This document shows positions 7,999 through 17,910 of a stretch of DNA of 64,000 nt, piece by piece. A model generated the notes under the pieces. That model searched no databases, was not told the DNA's origin, and saw nothing but the letters and a program-made list of their open reading frames with translations. The DNA comes from Flavobacterium panacagri (GTDB taxonomy: Bacteria; Bacteroidota; Bacteroidia; Flavobacteriales; Flavobacteriaceae): contig NZ_CP119766.1 of NCBI RefSeq assembly GCF_030378165.1, positions 5,208,001-5,272,000 on the forward strand. Direction: 5' to 3'. The position numbers and the translations under genes are program-made. Position 1 is the stretch's first letter. Every line of letters begins with the position of its first letter.

Positions 7999-10272
7999 TT
8001 ATTTTGCTGGTGGTAAAATTGTTGTTCCCCAAGCCGAAGGTTTCGAATCCATTTCTAAAATTAATTCTCCTCCCTTATTAATATCATCATGTAAAATCCA
8101 TGCTTTGTTGTATGGTTTTCCGTTTAACAAAGCGGTTTTGATGTATTTGTTTTTATCACTCATTTTTTTAGTAGTGATTTTAAAACTTTTACCGTTTTCT
8201 AATTTCATAACCGTTTCTTTTATCAAAGGCGTATTAATCAAATAATAAGGCTGTCCGGCATTTGGATATAATCCCATCATGTGGAAAGCCAGCCACGAAG
8301 ACATTGCTCCCGAATCGTCATTACCTGGAAGTCCTTCTCTTGACGTATTGAAATTATCCTTGATAATCGTTCTGATTCTGTCACTGCTTAAATAGGGTTT
8401 TCCGATCCAGTGATACAAACAAGGCGTTAAGAATGAAGGTTCATTGGCAACATTGAATAAATTATTATCAAAGAAAATGTCCAATCGAGTTTCGAAAGCT
8501 TTTTCTCCACCTGATTTTTTTACCAGTTCCGGAATGTCGTGTGGTAAACTAAAGGAATATTCCCAAGAAGTTCCTTCGTAGAAAAACACACACCAATGGC
8601 AGACATACCAAGGAGATTCGATAATAACCGGCGTATATTTAAAAGTTGGTTTCTGGATTTTAGATTCTCCGAAAACGACATCATCCAGCCAGTTTCCGTC
8701 TTTGTCTTTTGGCATGATGAATGCTTTTGCTCCGTTATTTTCATAATCTGCACGCCATAAATTCTGCCAGTTTTCGGCTTGTTTCATGTATTGATTGTAC
8801 AATTCTGTTTTGCCCAAACCTTTGGCTACAGTCGCAATGTTATAATCGTTGTATGAATAATCGATTGTTCGGTTTCCTGCACGGTCGGTGCCGTAAGGAA
8901 CGTAACCTAATTTCAGATAATCTAAAAGTCCGCCACGTCCTTCTCTTTCTTCATTTCCTCCCGGCGGTACTGTTGCGTCTTTGATCATTGCCTGCAAAGC
9001 CAATTCGTAATCAATTCCTTTTAAGTTTTTTACAAAAGCATCTGCAATTACAACCTCAGCGTTAGAACCTCCCTGAGTTCTTCCGTTATCATTTCCGCTT
9101 CTTCCTTCGGGCATATAGCCTTCGCGTTTGTAGATATTCAGCATCGCATTGATGATATCTACTTTACGTTTAGAATCTATTAAAGTAATTAACGGACTTG
9201 AAGTTCTGAAGGTATCCCAAATCGTATAAAAATCATCATAATACGGTTCGTCATTCGTCCATAACGGATTTTCGCCTGTTCGATCCACCGGCATAATCAT
9301 CGTGTGGTACAAACCAGTATAGAACATTTTTCTGTATTCTACCGAAGTATCATCTGACAATTTGATTCGGCTTAATAAATCTTCCCATTTATTTTCTAAA
9401 GTGGCTAAAACGGTGTTGAAATTCCAATGCGGGATTTCAATTTCTATATTGTTTTTCGCTTTTAATTCACTTAAAAAGGAAATTCCGATTTTGACATTTA
9501 ATTCTTCTTTTCCCGAATTTCCAAAAGAAAGCAACGCTCCAGTCTTCTTTCCAGAATCAAATTGTGCTTTTTGATTGTTGTAAAATTTTCCGTCTTTAAA
9601 AGTGACATATTTGGCAATTGGCTGATCGAAAACGGCCCAGAAATAAACCGTATAAGCTCTTCCGTTATTCCATCCTCCTCGAATTCGGCTGTAACCTCTT
9701 ACTTCAGTATCTGAAACTATTTCGATTTGAGATCCTACAAACTGTTGTGCTTCTCTGGCATCAGGAATTTTTTCTTCTCCAAGGAAAAATCCTGGATCAA
9801 TCTTTAATTCTTTTGATTTATTTTTTGGGTAAGTAATTCTATAAAACGAAACTTTTTCCCCAGTTGTAATTTCTGTTTTAATGTTGTTCTCTTTGAAAAC
9901 CGTTTCATAATAACCCAGTTTTACATTCTCTTCTGTTCTAAAAGAAGTCTGATCCATTTTATCCAAAGCTCCCGAAAATGGCATAATCTGAATATTTCCA
10001 TATTTTGGGCCACCTCCCGTTCCGCTCACGTGTACCTGACTGAATCCTGTGACTTCTTTAGGCATTGGAAGCCATCCACTGTTTGGACTCGAAGTACAAT
10101 CCGGACTTGGTTTTACCATTCCGTAAGGACAGGAAGGGCCAATAAAAACCCTGCCCACTCCCTCTGAACCGATCATTGGGTCAACGTATTGATGAACTTT
10201 TTGCTGTGCGCTACCTGTAATAGTAAGAAATGATATTCCTAAAAAAAAGATAAACTTGGATGATATTTTCAT
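7999..10272 (-). CDS. GH92 alpha-mannosidase (copy a)
   Basis: About 757 residues from the ATG that begins MKISSKFIFFLG, a good signal peptide; a start 10 codons upstream is possible. The GH92 signatures are present: VDPMIGSEGVGRVFIGPSC, PYGMVKPSPD, GFSQVHVSGTGG, GRSGNDNGRTQGGSNAE, the EGTSWEYSFSLPHD segment expected to carry the general-acid Glu, and LPGNDDSGAMSSWLAFHMMG with the acidic pair of the general-base site. GH92 enzymes are calcium-dependent exo-alpha-mannosidases that remove terminal mannose with inversion. The Cys at the start of the mature protein is absent, so it is probably periplasmic. Length is normal for the family. Linkage preference cannot be deduced safely. Confidence 0.92.
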   Translation of the reverse strand: MKISSKFIFFLGISFLTITGSAQQKVHQYVDPMIGSEGVGRVFIGPSCPYGMVKPSPDCTSSPNSGWLPMPKEVTGFSQVHVSGTGGGPKYGNIQIMPFSGALDKMDQTSFRTEENVKLGYYETVFKENNIKTEITTGEKVSFYRITYPKNKSKELKIDPGFFLGEEKIPDAREAQQFVGSQIEIVSDTEVRGYSRIRGGWNNGRAYTVYFWAVFDQPIAKYVTFKDGKFYNNQKAQFDSGKKTGALLSFGNSGKEELNVKIGISFLSELKAKNNIEIEIPHWNFNTVLATLENKWEDLLSRIKLSDDTSVEYRKMFYTGLYHTMIMPVDRTGENPLWTNDEPYYDDFYTIWDTFRTSSPLITLIDSKRKVDIINAMLNIYKREGYMPEGRSGNDNGRTQGGSNAEVVIADAFVKNLKGIDYELALQAMIKDATVPPGGNEEREGRGGLLDYLKLGYVPYGTDRAGNRTIDYSYNDYNIATVAKGLGKTELYNQYMKQAENWQNLWRADYENNGAKAFIMPKDKDGNWLDDVVFGESKIQKPTFKYTPVIIESPWYVCHWCVFFYEGTSWEYSFSLPHDIPELVKKSGGEKAFETRLDIFFDNNLFNVANEPSFLTPCLYHWIGKPYLSSDRIRTIIKDNFNTSREGLPGNDDSGAMSSWLAFHMMGLYPNAGQPYYLINTPLIKETVMKLENGKSFKITTKKMSDKNKYIKTALLNGKPYNKAWILHDDINKGGELILEMDSKPSAWGTTILPPAK

Positions 10273-10382
10273 TGTGGTTACTTCTTTGTTTTTTGTTGGC
10301 ATGTATAATTATTTTTAATATTTCTCAAATAACTATAATTCTATTTTCCTTTACGTTAATAGGGCTTTAACCCAACGTTATA

Positions 10383-12695
10383 TTAATGTTTTTGCTGATC
10401 TGACATTTGTAAAATCAATTCGCCTCCATTAGTAATATTCTGATGTGAAAGCTCAAAATTTGACACTTCTTTCTGGTTGAATTTGATATCCTTTATATAT
10501 ACATTTTCAGGATTATTAGCAGTAGCTTTAATCACAAATGTTTTCCCTGAATAATATTTCGGATTTAATGTAATCGTGATTTTATTGAATATCGGACTTC
10601 CAATTTCATAAACGGCATCTTTGTCTGTTCCCCCGTTCATTTGGAATAAACCTAATTTCAATAAAACATTCAGGCTTCCCATTAATCCCTGATCTTCATC
10701 TCCGTTATAACCTGTTGATGGCGATAATCCGCTGAAAGTTTCTTTTACCACGTTTCTTGTCCAGTATTGCGTTAAATCAGGTCTTCCTAAAATGGTAAAA
10801 ATATTTGAGGTCTGCATAGACGGCTGATTTCCAAAATTTACTGGAATTCTGCTAAACTCCGGGTGTAATTCTGCATCGTGTGATGTACCAGAGGTATACT
10901 TTAGTTTTTTAGCAGCTTCAAATTGAGCATTCAATTTTTCTACTGCTTTTTCTTTTCCGCCCATTAAATCAGCCAAACCTAAAATATCATGTGGAACAAA
11001 CCAAGTTGATTGTGCGCCGTTTGATTCTATAAATCCGTTTTCGTATTGATACGGATCATAATTTTCACGCCATTTTCCATCCACATTTTTGGGACGCATC
11101 CAGCCTATTTTAGCATCAAAAACATTTTTATAGTTTTCGGCTCTTTTCATGAAATATTGATAATCATCTTCATGATTCAACTTTTTAGCCAATTGAGCCA
11201 AAGTCCAGTCCTGATAAGCATATTCTAAAGTCTGGCTCGCACCGTCTTCGTGGCTTCCGAAATTTCCATCTGGAAGCGGATACGGTACATATCCTTTTTC
11301 TAAATAATATTTTAAGCCTCCTCCAATATTGGTGTTGTGTTCATATCCGGCTTTTTCCATGATACCACCCGGCATATGATTTTTTTTAAGGGCAATATAA
11401 ATTTCCTCTAAATTTTCTTTTACAATTCCTTTTTGAATGGCGCTGACAATGAAAGGCGTTGCCGAAGCTCCCGTCATAACATACGTATCATTTCCTCCCG
11501 AAGGCCCGCGTGGGATTATGCCGCCGTCTTTATAATACTGCATTAACGAATACACAAATTCTTCCATAATCTCCGGATATACCAGTCCCCACAGGTTATT
11601 GATCGTCCATTGTGCGCCCCAAAAAGCATCTGAATTATAGTGATTGAATTTTGGTTTTCCGTCTGTATTTAACGGTAAATGTCCCACCCTGAATTTGTCC
11701 CCTGTATTATCAGGATAGGATCCATTTGCGTCACTAATCATTTTTCTCCCTTGCAGGGCATGCCATAAATCAGTGTAAAATCTTCTTTGGTCGGTTGCTG
11801 TGCCGCCTTCTACTTTTATTCTTCCTAATAAACTGCTCCATACTTTTCTGGAATCTTCAACTGTTTTATTAAAATCCCAATGGGTTAATTCGGTTTCAAT
11901 ATTGTTATCGGCATTTTCAATTGAAGTATAAGAAATACCGACTTTCATTAACACTTGTTCTTTGGTTTTACCAAAATGAATCAAATAATTTCCCGTTGTA
12001 TTATCTCTTTCAACAGAAGAAATTGGCTCATTTGTTTTCACTTTAAAAAATACCGTTAATGGTTTTGGACGTCTGAAATTGGTACTTAAAACCAAAGATC
12101 CGGATAGTTCAAAATCATTATTTTTTTCCAATGTTCCGTTTGTATTGTCACAAGGGCCTAAAACAGTATTTAAATTAAAAAGAACTGCTTTTTGTGCTTT
12201 TGCTGGAAAAGTATATTTATGAAAACCAACTCTTGGTGTGCTGGTTAATTCTGCTGTTATCTGATATCTATCTAATTTTAGCGAATGATATCCAGGCGTA
12301 ATAATTTCGGTCTGATGGCTGAATTTAGAATAAAAATTTTTGAAAATAGTCTTTTTATTTTCTTCTGAAATAGTCACGGGCATTACGGATACTCCCGACA
12401 TCTGCCATTCGTGAACGTGGCTGAAACCTTTTACTGTATCTGTAGTATATTTATAACCTCCTCCCCAATCGCCATTAATTTCAGTGTCCGGATTTAAATT
12501 AACCATTCCAAAAGGGCGACTCGCTGATGAAAAGAAAAACCATCTTGAATTTTCGGTGTCCAACAACGGATAAACCATGTCTGATAACTGTTTCTTCTTT
12601 AAAGAAACCGTTTTCTGAGCGTTGCACGACACTAAAAAAATAAGGGTTAAACTTATTGCGATACGTCCTATTTTATTGATTTGATTTAGTTCCAT
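10383..12695 (-). CDS. GH92-family glycosidase lipoprotein, divergent copy b
   Basis: A 770-residue protein with a lipoprotein signal (IAISLTLIFLVSCNAQ), so a surface or periplasmic lipoprotein. It has GH92 landmarks (RPFGMVNLNPD, GFSHVHEWQMSG, PRGPSGGNDTYVMTGASATP, FIESNGAQSTWFVPHD), but the acidic motif is GYNGDEDQGLMGSLNVLLK instead of the usual GND-D-x-G-x-M-S-A-W. It also has Trp-rich segments missing in copy a. So it is not a recent duplicate and may act on another linkage or on a substituted mannose. It precedes copy a on the same strand with a 110-base gap and is preceded by a 14-bp inverted repeat. GH92 membership is clear; activity is inferred. Confidence 0.88.
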   Translation of the reverse strand: MELNQINKIGRIAISLTLIFLVSCNAQKTVSLKKKQLSDMVYPLLDTENSRWFFFSSASRPFGMVNLNPDTEINGDWGGGYKYTTDTVKGFSHVHEWQMSGVSVMPVTISEENKKTIFKNFYSKFSHQTEIITPGYHSLKLDRYQITAELTSTPRVGFHKYTFPAKAQKAVLFNLNTVLGPCDNTNGTLEKNNDFELSGSLVLSTNFRRPKPLTVFFKVKTNEPISSVERDNTTGNYLIHFGKTKEQVLMKVGISYTSIENADNNIETELTHWDFNKTVEDSRKVWSSLLGRIKVEGGTATDQRRFYTDLWHALQGRKMISDANGSYPDNTGDKFRVGHLPLNTDGKPKFNHYNSDAFWGAQWTINNLWGLVYPEIMEEFVYSLMQYYKDGGIIPRGPSGGNDTYVMTGASATPFIVSAIQKGIVKENLEEIYIALKKNHMPGGIMEKAGYEHNTNIGGGLKYYLEKGYVPYPLPDGNFGSHEDGASQTLEYAYQDWTLAQLAKKLNHEDDYQYFMKRAENYKNVFDAKIGWMRPKNVDGKWRENYDPYQYENGFIESNGAQSTWFVPHDILGLADLMGGKEKAVEKLNAQFEAAKKLKYTSGTSHDAELHPEFSRIPVNFGNQPSMQTSNIFTILGRPDLTQYWTRNVVKETFSGLSPSTGYNGDEDQGLMGSLNVLLKLGLFQMNGGTDKDAVYEIGSPIFNKITITLNPKYYSGKTFVIKATANNPENVYIKDIKFNQKEVSNFELSHQNITNGGELILQMSDQQKH

Positions 12696-12777
12696 TTATT
12701 CTGTTTATTGATGAGGCACTATTGGTTTGTAGAGGATTCTTTGTACTGGCTTATTACGCTGAAGTGAAAAGAATGTT

Positions 12778-12833
12778 TACAAAGCTTAATCTTTCGTCGG
12801 GGTCTCAGGAATTACATTCGATTAAGCTTTGTA
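12778..12833. promoter_or_regulatory. Perfect 14-bp inverted repeat upstream of GH92 copy b
   Basis: Arms 12778-12791 and 12820-12833 (TACAAAGCTTAATC and its complement) are separated by 28 bases, 83 bases before the GH92 start codon. There is no T run after the stem in the direction of transcription, so it is not a typical terminator. It could be an operator, a leader hairpin or a dispersed repeat. Confidence 0.45.
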
Positions 12834-12908
12834 TTCATTCAAAAAATGAAAATGAAACTAAACTGGCTATCATGAGCAACCAAAAAAGACCAGTTTTCTT
12901 TTAGTAAA

Positions 12909-12940
12909 AAAGGAGAAGAATTTTTACGCTCTTCTCCTTT
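12909..12940 (-). terminator. Terminator hairpin after susCD1
   Basis: The arms AAAGGAGAAGA and TCTTCTCCTTT (12909-12919, 12930-12940) form a perfect 11-bp stem, followed on the minus strand by a T stretch. It lies 48 bases beyond the susD1 stop codon and should end or attenuate the susCD1 transcript before the GH92 genes. Confidence 0.8.
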
Positions 12941-12987
12941 CACAATTAAAATTGAATTACAATGCGTACTTAACTAAACTTTTATTC

Positions 12988-14601
12988 TTAATATCCATCA
13001 TTCTGAGTCAGAGCTGGATTTAAAACCATTGCATTTGTTGGGATTGGGAATACACGACGGTAAGTGTCTGTATTGGTTTTATACCCCCAAGATCCTTCAT
13101 ATTTTCCAAAACGGATCATATCGTTTCTATGCCAAGCTTCCCAAGCAAATTCACGGCTTCTTTCTTTATAAAGATCTTCTAGTGTTACACCGCTTAAAGC
13201 TGCAGATGTCGTACGATTAGAACGAACCATATTTACTAATGCATCAGAACTTTGTCCTAAAGTTACTGCTCCGCCACGTAAGATTGACTCTGCTTTCATT
13301 AAAAGCACATCTGAATAACGTAAGAAAGGAACATCGTTGTTTTGATTACGGTTTGTTGAAGTTGCGTCTGGATAAAATTTGATATTTCTGTATCCCATGT
13401 TCCAAGCGATTTCATCATTTCCAAGGTCAAATAAAGCAACACTTTGACGAGGAATAATATCTGGCGTTAGATTTACCTGATAGGTATAAGCTGCTCCACC
13501 ATCTGCTCCAGTGTAAAATTGATCGTATCCTTTTTTGGTCGTTGTTACTCTTACTGGCGTAACTCCATCATTCATGTACTGAAGTCCTGTAAGCCATTGT
13601 CTGTTACGAATGTCATTAGCATCATTAAAATAAGCATAGAATTCTGGCAACGTACTTCTTGGCGCACTTGGCGTGTAAGGCAGACCGAACTTCGCTCTTT
13701 CAGAACGTGGTACATCATAACGAGCATGATACATTTGTCCATTAAAACCAACTGTAACTGCTACTGGATCGTAAGGAACTGCAAAAATGAATTCTTTCAT
13801 TGCTGGTCCATTATTTGGATAAAACATTTGAAGGTATGTAGCTCTTGGCTCAACCGAATATAAACCAGAATTGATTACCTGATCGCAGGCTGCAATACAA
13901 TCTGTATAACGTGCTGTTCCTGTATAAATGTTTGCATTCAAATACAACTTCGCTAACATTGCATTAGCAGTTTGTTTATTTGGTCTACCGTAAGTAGCAA
14001 CTCCAGATGCCGCATTTAAATTTGGAACGGCACTTTTTAATTCTTTTTCAATGAAATTAAAAACTTCTGCTCTTGGTGTTTTAGCATGAGAAGAGAAATC
14101 TCCGTATAAAGTATCCAAAGGCACATCTCCATAACTGTCCATTAACATGAAATAAGAAATGGCACGCATCGTTTTTAATTCAGAAATCAAAGTTTTTTTG
14201 TCCGCACCTTCAGGCATTGCTTTTCTTAAAATAGAAATAGCCTGATTGCTTGTTCCAATTACTTTAGACGACCAATCCCAAAGACTTCCCACAATACCAT
14301 TGTCTGCATTCCAATCGTGGTAGTGCATGGCAATATAGTTTCGGTTATCAAACCAGTTTCCTCCTCTTGCAGGCAGAATCGCTTCGTCTGTAGTTAAAGA
14401 CTGAGACCACCACCAAGCAAATGAAAACTCACCTCTAAATGCGGCGTAAACCGGCCCTGTTGTTTGAATATATTGTGTTGAATTTTGCGGAAATACGTCA
14501 GGTGTCAACTGCGTTGTAATAGGCACATCAAGATCACTGCAAGACCATACTAAACCAGCCATCAATACTGGAAGACCTAAATATTTTAATATCTTTTTCA
14601 T
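12988..14601 (-). CDS. SusD/RagB-family glycan-binding lipoprotein (susD1)
   Basis: A 537-residue SusD-like outer-membrane lipoprotein; the signal ends in a lipobox (LMAGLVWSCSD), giving Cys21 as the anchor. The typical features are a Trp-rich N-terminal region (FAWWWSQSLTTDE), four TPR-like helices (MRAISYFMLMDSYGDVPLD), PNKQTANAMLAKLYLNA, and the C-terminal RSREFAWEAWHRNDMIRFGKY and RRVFPIPTNAM-NP. SusD caps its SusC partner and captures glycan at the cell surface. It follows susC1 by 18 bases, the usual operon pair. The ligand is not readable from sequence. Confidence 0.97.
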   Translation of the reverse strand: MKKILKYLGLPVLMAGLVWSCSDLDVPITTQLTPDVFPQNSTQYIQTTGPVYAAFRGEFSFAWWWSQSLTTDEAILPARGGNWFDNRNYIAMHYHDWNADNGIVGSLWDWSSKVIGTSNQAISILRKAMPEGADKKTLISELKTMRAISYFMLMDSYGDVPLDTLYGDFSSHAKTPRAEVFNFIEKELKSAVPNLNAASGVATYGRPNKQTANAMLAKLYLNANIYTGTARYTDCIAACDQVINSGLYSVEPRATYLQMFYPNNGPAMKEFIFAVPYDPVAVTVGFNGQMYHARYDVPRSERAKFGLPYTPSAPRSTLPEFYAYFNDANDIRNRQWLTGLQYMNDGVTPVRVTTTKKGYDQFYTGADGGAAYTYQVNLTPDIIPRQSVALFDLGNDEIAWNMGYRNIKFYPDATSTNRNQNNDVPFLRYSDVLLMKAESILRGGAVTLGQSSDALVNMVRSNRTTSAALSGVTLEDLYKERSREFAWEAWHRNDMIRFGKYEGSWGYKTNTDTYRRVFPIPTNAMVLNPALTQNDGY

Positions 14602-14619
14602 AATTTTTAGCTTTAATTT

Positions 14620-17600
14620 TTAGAAGATCACATTTAAACCAAACATATACGTTCTGGTTTTTGGATAGAAGTTATTGGAATCTACACCCGGAGCTGTTCC
14701 TCCTTGCTCAACTTCTGGATCAATTCCTGTGTACTTAGTAATAACAAATACATTGTTTATCGTTTGATAAATACGTACACTGCTGATGTACCTGCCGACT
14801 CTACCAAAGTTATATCCTAAAGTCATGTTGTCTAATCTTAGGTAACTGCCGTCTTCTATAAAACGATCCGAATACTTGAAAGAGTTTAAGTCATTTGGCG
14901 ACTCATTTCCAGCATCGACCAATATATTAGTCGTCATTGCAGTACTCGGTCTAAATAAATCGGCGCGAGTTGCATTGAAAATTTTGTTGCCAAAAACTCC
15001 TCTAAAGAAAATACTTAAATCAAATTTTTTGTATTGAAAATTATTTGCCCATCCTAATAATAATTTTGGCTGTGCGCTTCCTGCATAATGATAATCTACT
15101 CCAATTTGAGGTGTAGTAGTCAAATCACCGTTTTTGTCATAATACTGAGAAACTCCATCAGCATTTTTTCCTGCATATTTAAGTGTAAAGAATTGTCCTA
15201 ATGGTTTTCCTTCTTTAAAAATCTGTAAAGTACTACCTGTTTGCCCACCTCCGTCTGGCTGTACACGACGGATAGAATCTCCACCAACAAAGAACGGACT
15301 AGTTAATTTCACGATTTCATTCTTGTTATGTGCCAAGTTCAAGTTAGTTGTCCAGCTGAAATCTGCTGTTTTAACTGGAGTTGTGCTTAAACTCACCTCA
15401 ATACCTTTATTAGACATTGTTCCTCCATTTGCTACAATTGATCCTACTGGCACTAATACTGGATTTACGTTGTAGTTGAAAATCATGTCTGTTGTTTTCT
15501 TATCGTATACATCAACAGAACCTGTAACTTTTCCTTTTAAGATAGAGAAATCAAGACCAATATTTGATGTAGCCGTTTTTTCCCATTTCAAATCTGGGTT
15601 TGCTGCCTGATTTGGACCATAAGCTCCAATCTGTTGTCCATTGTAATAAAAAGTACCTAAACTTCCTGAGATAAATTGCGCTGTGTAAGCGTTAAATCCA
15701 GAAGAGTTACCCGTTACCCCCCAGCTTCCGCGAAGTTTCAAATCACTAAAGAAGTTTTGATTCTTCATGAAGTTTTCTTTGTCCAATCTCCAAGCACCAC
15801 CTACAGAAGGGAAATACCCCCATTTATTATTTTCTCCAAACATAGATCCACCATCTCTTCTGATTGATCCTTGTAAAAGATATTTGTCTTTATAATTATA
15901 GTTCAAACGTCCAAAATAAGAGATCAAACGTGTTTTCTGATAGGCTTTGCTATCTCCAAAGTTTACTACATAACCGTTAACTGAAGTATAATTACTTAAA
16001 GCTAAGTTATTATATCCAACATTGTCTACAGGAAAGTTAGTTGTTGTAGCTTGAAAACCATCTCCTAAAGTATTTTCCTGCCATGAATAACCAGCAACCG
16101 CTTTTATTTTATGTTCTCCAAATGTTCTATCCCAACTAAAGAAACTCTCAATAATATTGTTTCTGGTTTCGTACGAATTTCTCAATGCAGAACCATTTAT
16201 ACCAAAATTCACTAAAGATTTTGTCAAAGGTGGATCTGGGTTGTTGTAGAAGTTGGCACTATTGTATTGTGAATAATAGCTGTCATAAAACTCCCCGTGT
16301 GATGCTGTTAGTCTTTGATGCGCTAAATTTAAATTATAAGTAATTCCAAAAGGTAATTTTACTTCTGCTGTTAAATTCCCCACAAGGTTATCTGTTTTTG
16401 TTTCGTCTGTACCGTGTTCAATTAAAGCTACTGGGTTAAAATATCCTGTACTTATGAAATTTTCAAAAAAACTTCCGTCTTCGTTTCTTACCGGCGAAAC
16501 TGGAAGGTGGCTCGCTGCTTGTAAAAGAACAGTATTACGCTGTGGTACATTTTGATATTTTGTAGTAGAGTTAGTAACATTTAAACCAAATTTAACCTTG
16601 TCATCAAAAGCAAACTGCTCAACAGATAAACGAGCAATGATACGAGAGAAATCACTTTTCTGCATTACTCCTTCTTTATTAAATGAAGTAATACTTGCTG
16701 TATAATTTCCATGATCTCCGCCACCGCTCATAGACAAGTTATGGCTGCTTGATGCTGCACGTCCTGGTCTTAAAATTTCTTTCTGCCAGTCTGTGTTAGC
16801 TCCTTTATCATTTTCTGGAGTAAAATTCAAATTGTTTTTAACAGTAAAAGCTCTTAACTGATCTGCATTCATCATGTTTAGGCTGTTTGAAACTTCTTCC
16901 CAACCCACATAACCGTTGTATGCAATCTGCGTTCTTCCTTTACTTCCTTTTTTTGTTGTGACCATGATAACCCCGTTTGCGGCACGGTTACCGTAGATTG
17001 CTGTTGCTGCCGCATCTTTTAAAACGTCAATTGTAGCAATGTCATCTGGCGCAATTACAGAGATATCTACTCCCGGAATTCCATCAATTACATAAAATGG
17101 CCCTTGAGAACTATTTAACGTAGATGCTCCACGTAATACCACAGAAGCCGTTTTTGTAGGGTCACCACTTGATGAAATATTTAAACCAGAAACTTTACCT
17201 TGTAAAAGCTGTCCAACATCGCTGATGGCACCTCTATTTAAATCTTCAGCTTTAACCGAAGTCACAGAAGTCGTTAAGTTTTTACGAGATCCTTTTCCAT
17301 AACCTACTACAACTACCTGCTCTAAGCTTGTTGTGGTTGGCTGTAATCGAATTGAATAAGTTGTTTTTGTTCCATCTAATTTTACAGGCTGATCATCAAA
17401 TCCCATAAAAGAAAATATAAGTGTTGCGTTTTTGTTTGAAGCCGAAATTTTAAATTTCCCATCAAAATCTGTAGATGCTGTATTCGTTGTACCTTTTTCT
17501 AGTACATTGGCTGCTGGCAGTGGAACGCCTTTGTCATCTAAAACTACACCAGACACTTCTGTTTTTTGTGCCCATGTATTCATTGAGAAGCCAAAGCAAA

Positions 17601-17631
17601 AGGCTAATAATAAAAGTTTAAGTTTTTCCAT
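14620..17631 (-). CDS. SusC/RagA-family TonB-dependent transporter (susC1)
   Basis: A 1003-residue outer-membrane transporter. After the signal peptide (MEKLKLLLLAFCFGFSMNTWAQ) come a carboxypeptidase-D-like beta-sandwich (EVSGVVLDDKGVPLPAANV, residues about 24-95), the SusC signature near LEQVVVVGYGKGSRKNLTTS, the plug (LQGKVSGLNISSSG, VIDGIPGV, IDVLKDAAATAIYGNRAANG) and a 22-stranded barrel closing with FGLNVIF. The SusC/SusD pair imports oligosaccharides using TonB energy. The aromatic last residue is the usual barrel-assembly signal. Upstream is a 279-base gap in which I found no exact -7 element. One of two different SusCD pairs in this PUL. Confidence 0.97.
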   Translation of the reverse strand: MEKLKLLLLAFCFGFSMNTWAQKTEVSGVVLDDKGVPLPAANVLEKGTTNTASTDFDGKFKISASNKNATLIFSFMGFDDQPVKLDGTKTTYSIRLQPTTTSLEQVVVVGYGKGSRKNLTTSVTSVKAEDLNRGAISDVGQLLQGKVSGLNISSSGDPTKTASVVLRGASTLNSSQGPFYVIDGIPGVDISVIAPDDIATIDVLKDAAATAIYGNRAANGVIMVTTKKGSKGRTQIAYNGYVGWEEVSNSLNMMNADQLRAFTVKNNLNFTPENDKGANTDWQKEILRPGRAASSSHNLSMSGGGDHGNYTASITSFNKEGVMQKSDFSRIIARLSVEQFAFDDKVKFGLNVTNSTTKYQNVPQRNTVLLQAASHLPVSPVRNEDGSFFENFISTGYFNPVALIEHGTDETKTDNLVGNLTAEVKLPFGITYNLNLAHQRLTASHGEFYDSYYSQYNSANFYNNPDPPLTKSLVNFGINGSALRNSYETRNNIIESFFSWDRTFGEHKIKAVAGYSWQENTLGDGFQATTTNFPVDNVGYNNLALSNYTSVNGYVVNFGDSKAYQKTRLISYFGRLNYNYKDKYLLQGSIRRDGGSMFGENNKWGYFPSVGGAWRLDKENFMKNQNFFSDLKLRGSWGVTGNSSGFNAYTAQFISGSLGTFYYNGQQIGAYGPNQAANPDLKWEKTATSNIGLDFSILKGKVTGSVDVYDKKTTDMIFNYNVNPVLVPVGSIVANGGTMSNKGIEVSLSTTPVKTADFSWTTNLNLAHNKNEIVKLTSPFFVGGDSIRRVQPDGGGQTGSTLQIFKEGKPLGQFFTLKYAGKNADGVSQYYDKNGDLTTTPQIGVDYHYAGSAQPKLLLGWANNFQYKKFDLSIFFRGVFGNKIFNATRADLFRPSTAMTTNILVDAGNESPNDLNSFKYSDRFIEDGSYLRLDNMTLGYNFGRVGRYISSVRIYQTINNVFVITKYTGIDPEVEQGGTAPGVDSNNFYPKTRTYMFGLNVIF

Positions 17632-17910
17632 TGTGAATATTGGTTAATTGGTTAAATAGTACTGACGAAATTAGTGCTAATGAAATGTTAAGAAATGGAC
17701 AAGTTATTCATAAACATGGATAATTTCAATAAAGTCAGTGATAGCAAGGCTTAGCGAAGTTATTTTTATATTTTTATATAATCAAATACTTACTAATAAA
17801 TCGTTTTCGTGGAGATTTCATTTCATATTTTAGCTGTTATTTAGGTTTTGTTTATCAGGAATTAGTTAATTTTTTCTTTATATACGTATTAATCGTAATT
17901 AAGTATTAAT

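Noticed and set aside
12722-12904. Open frame of 60 codons on the plus strand between susD1 and GH92 copy b
   Set aside because: It runs across an inverted repeat, has no start context or recognisable product, and lies antisense in a PUL with all genes on the other strand.
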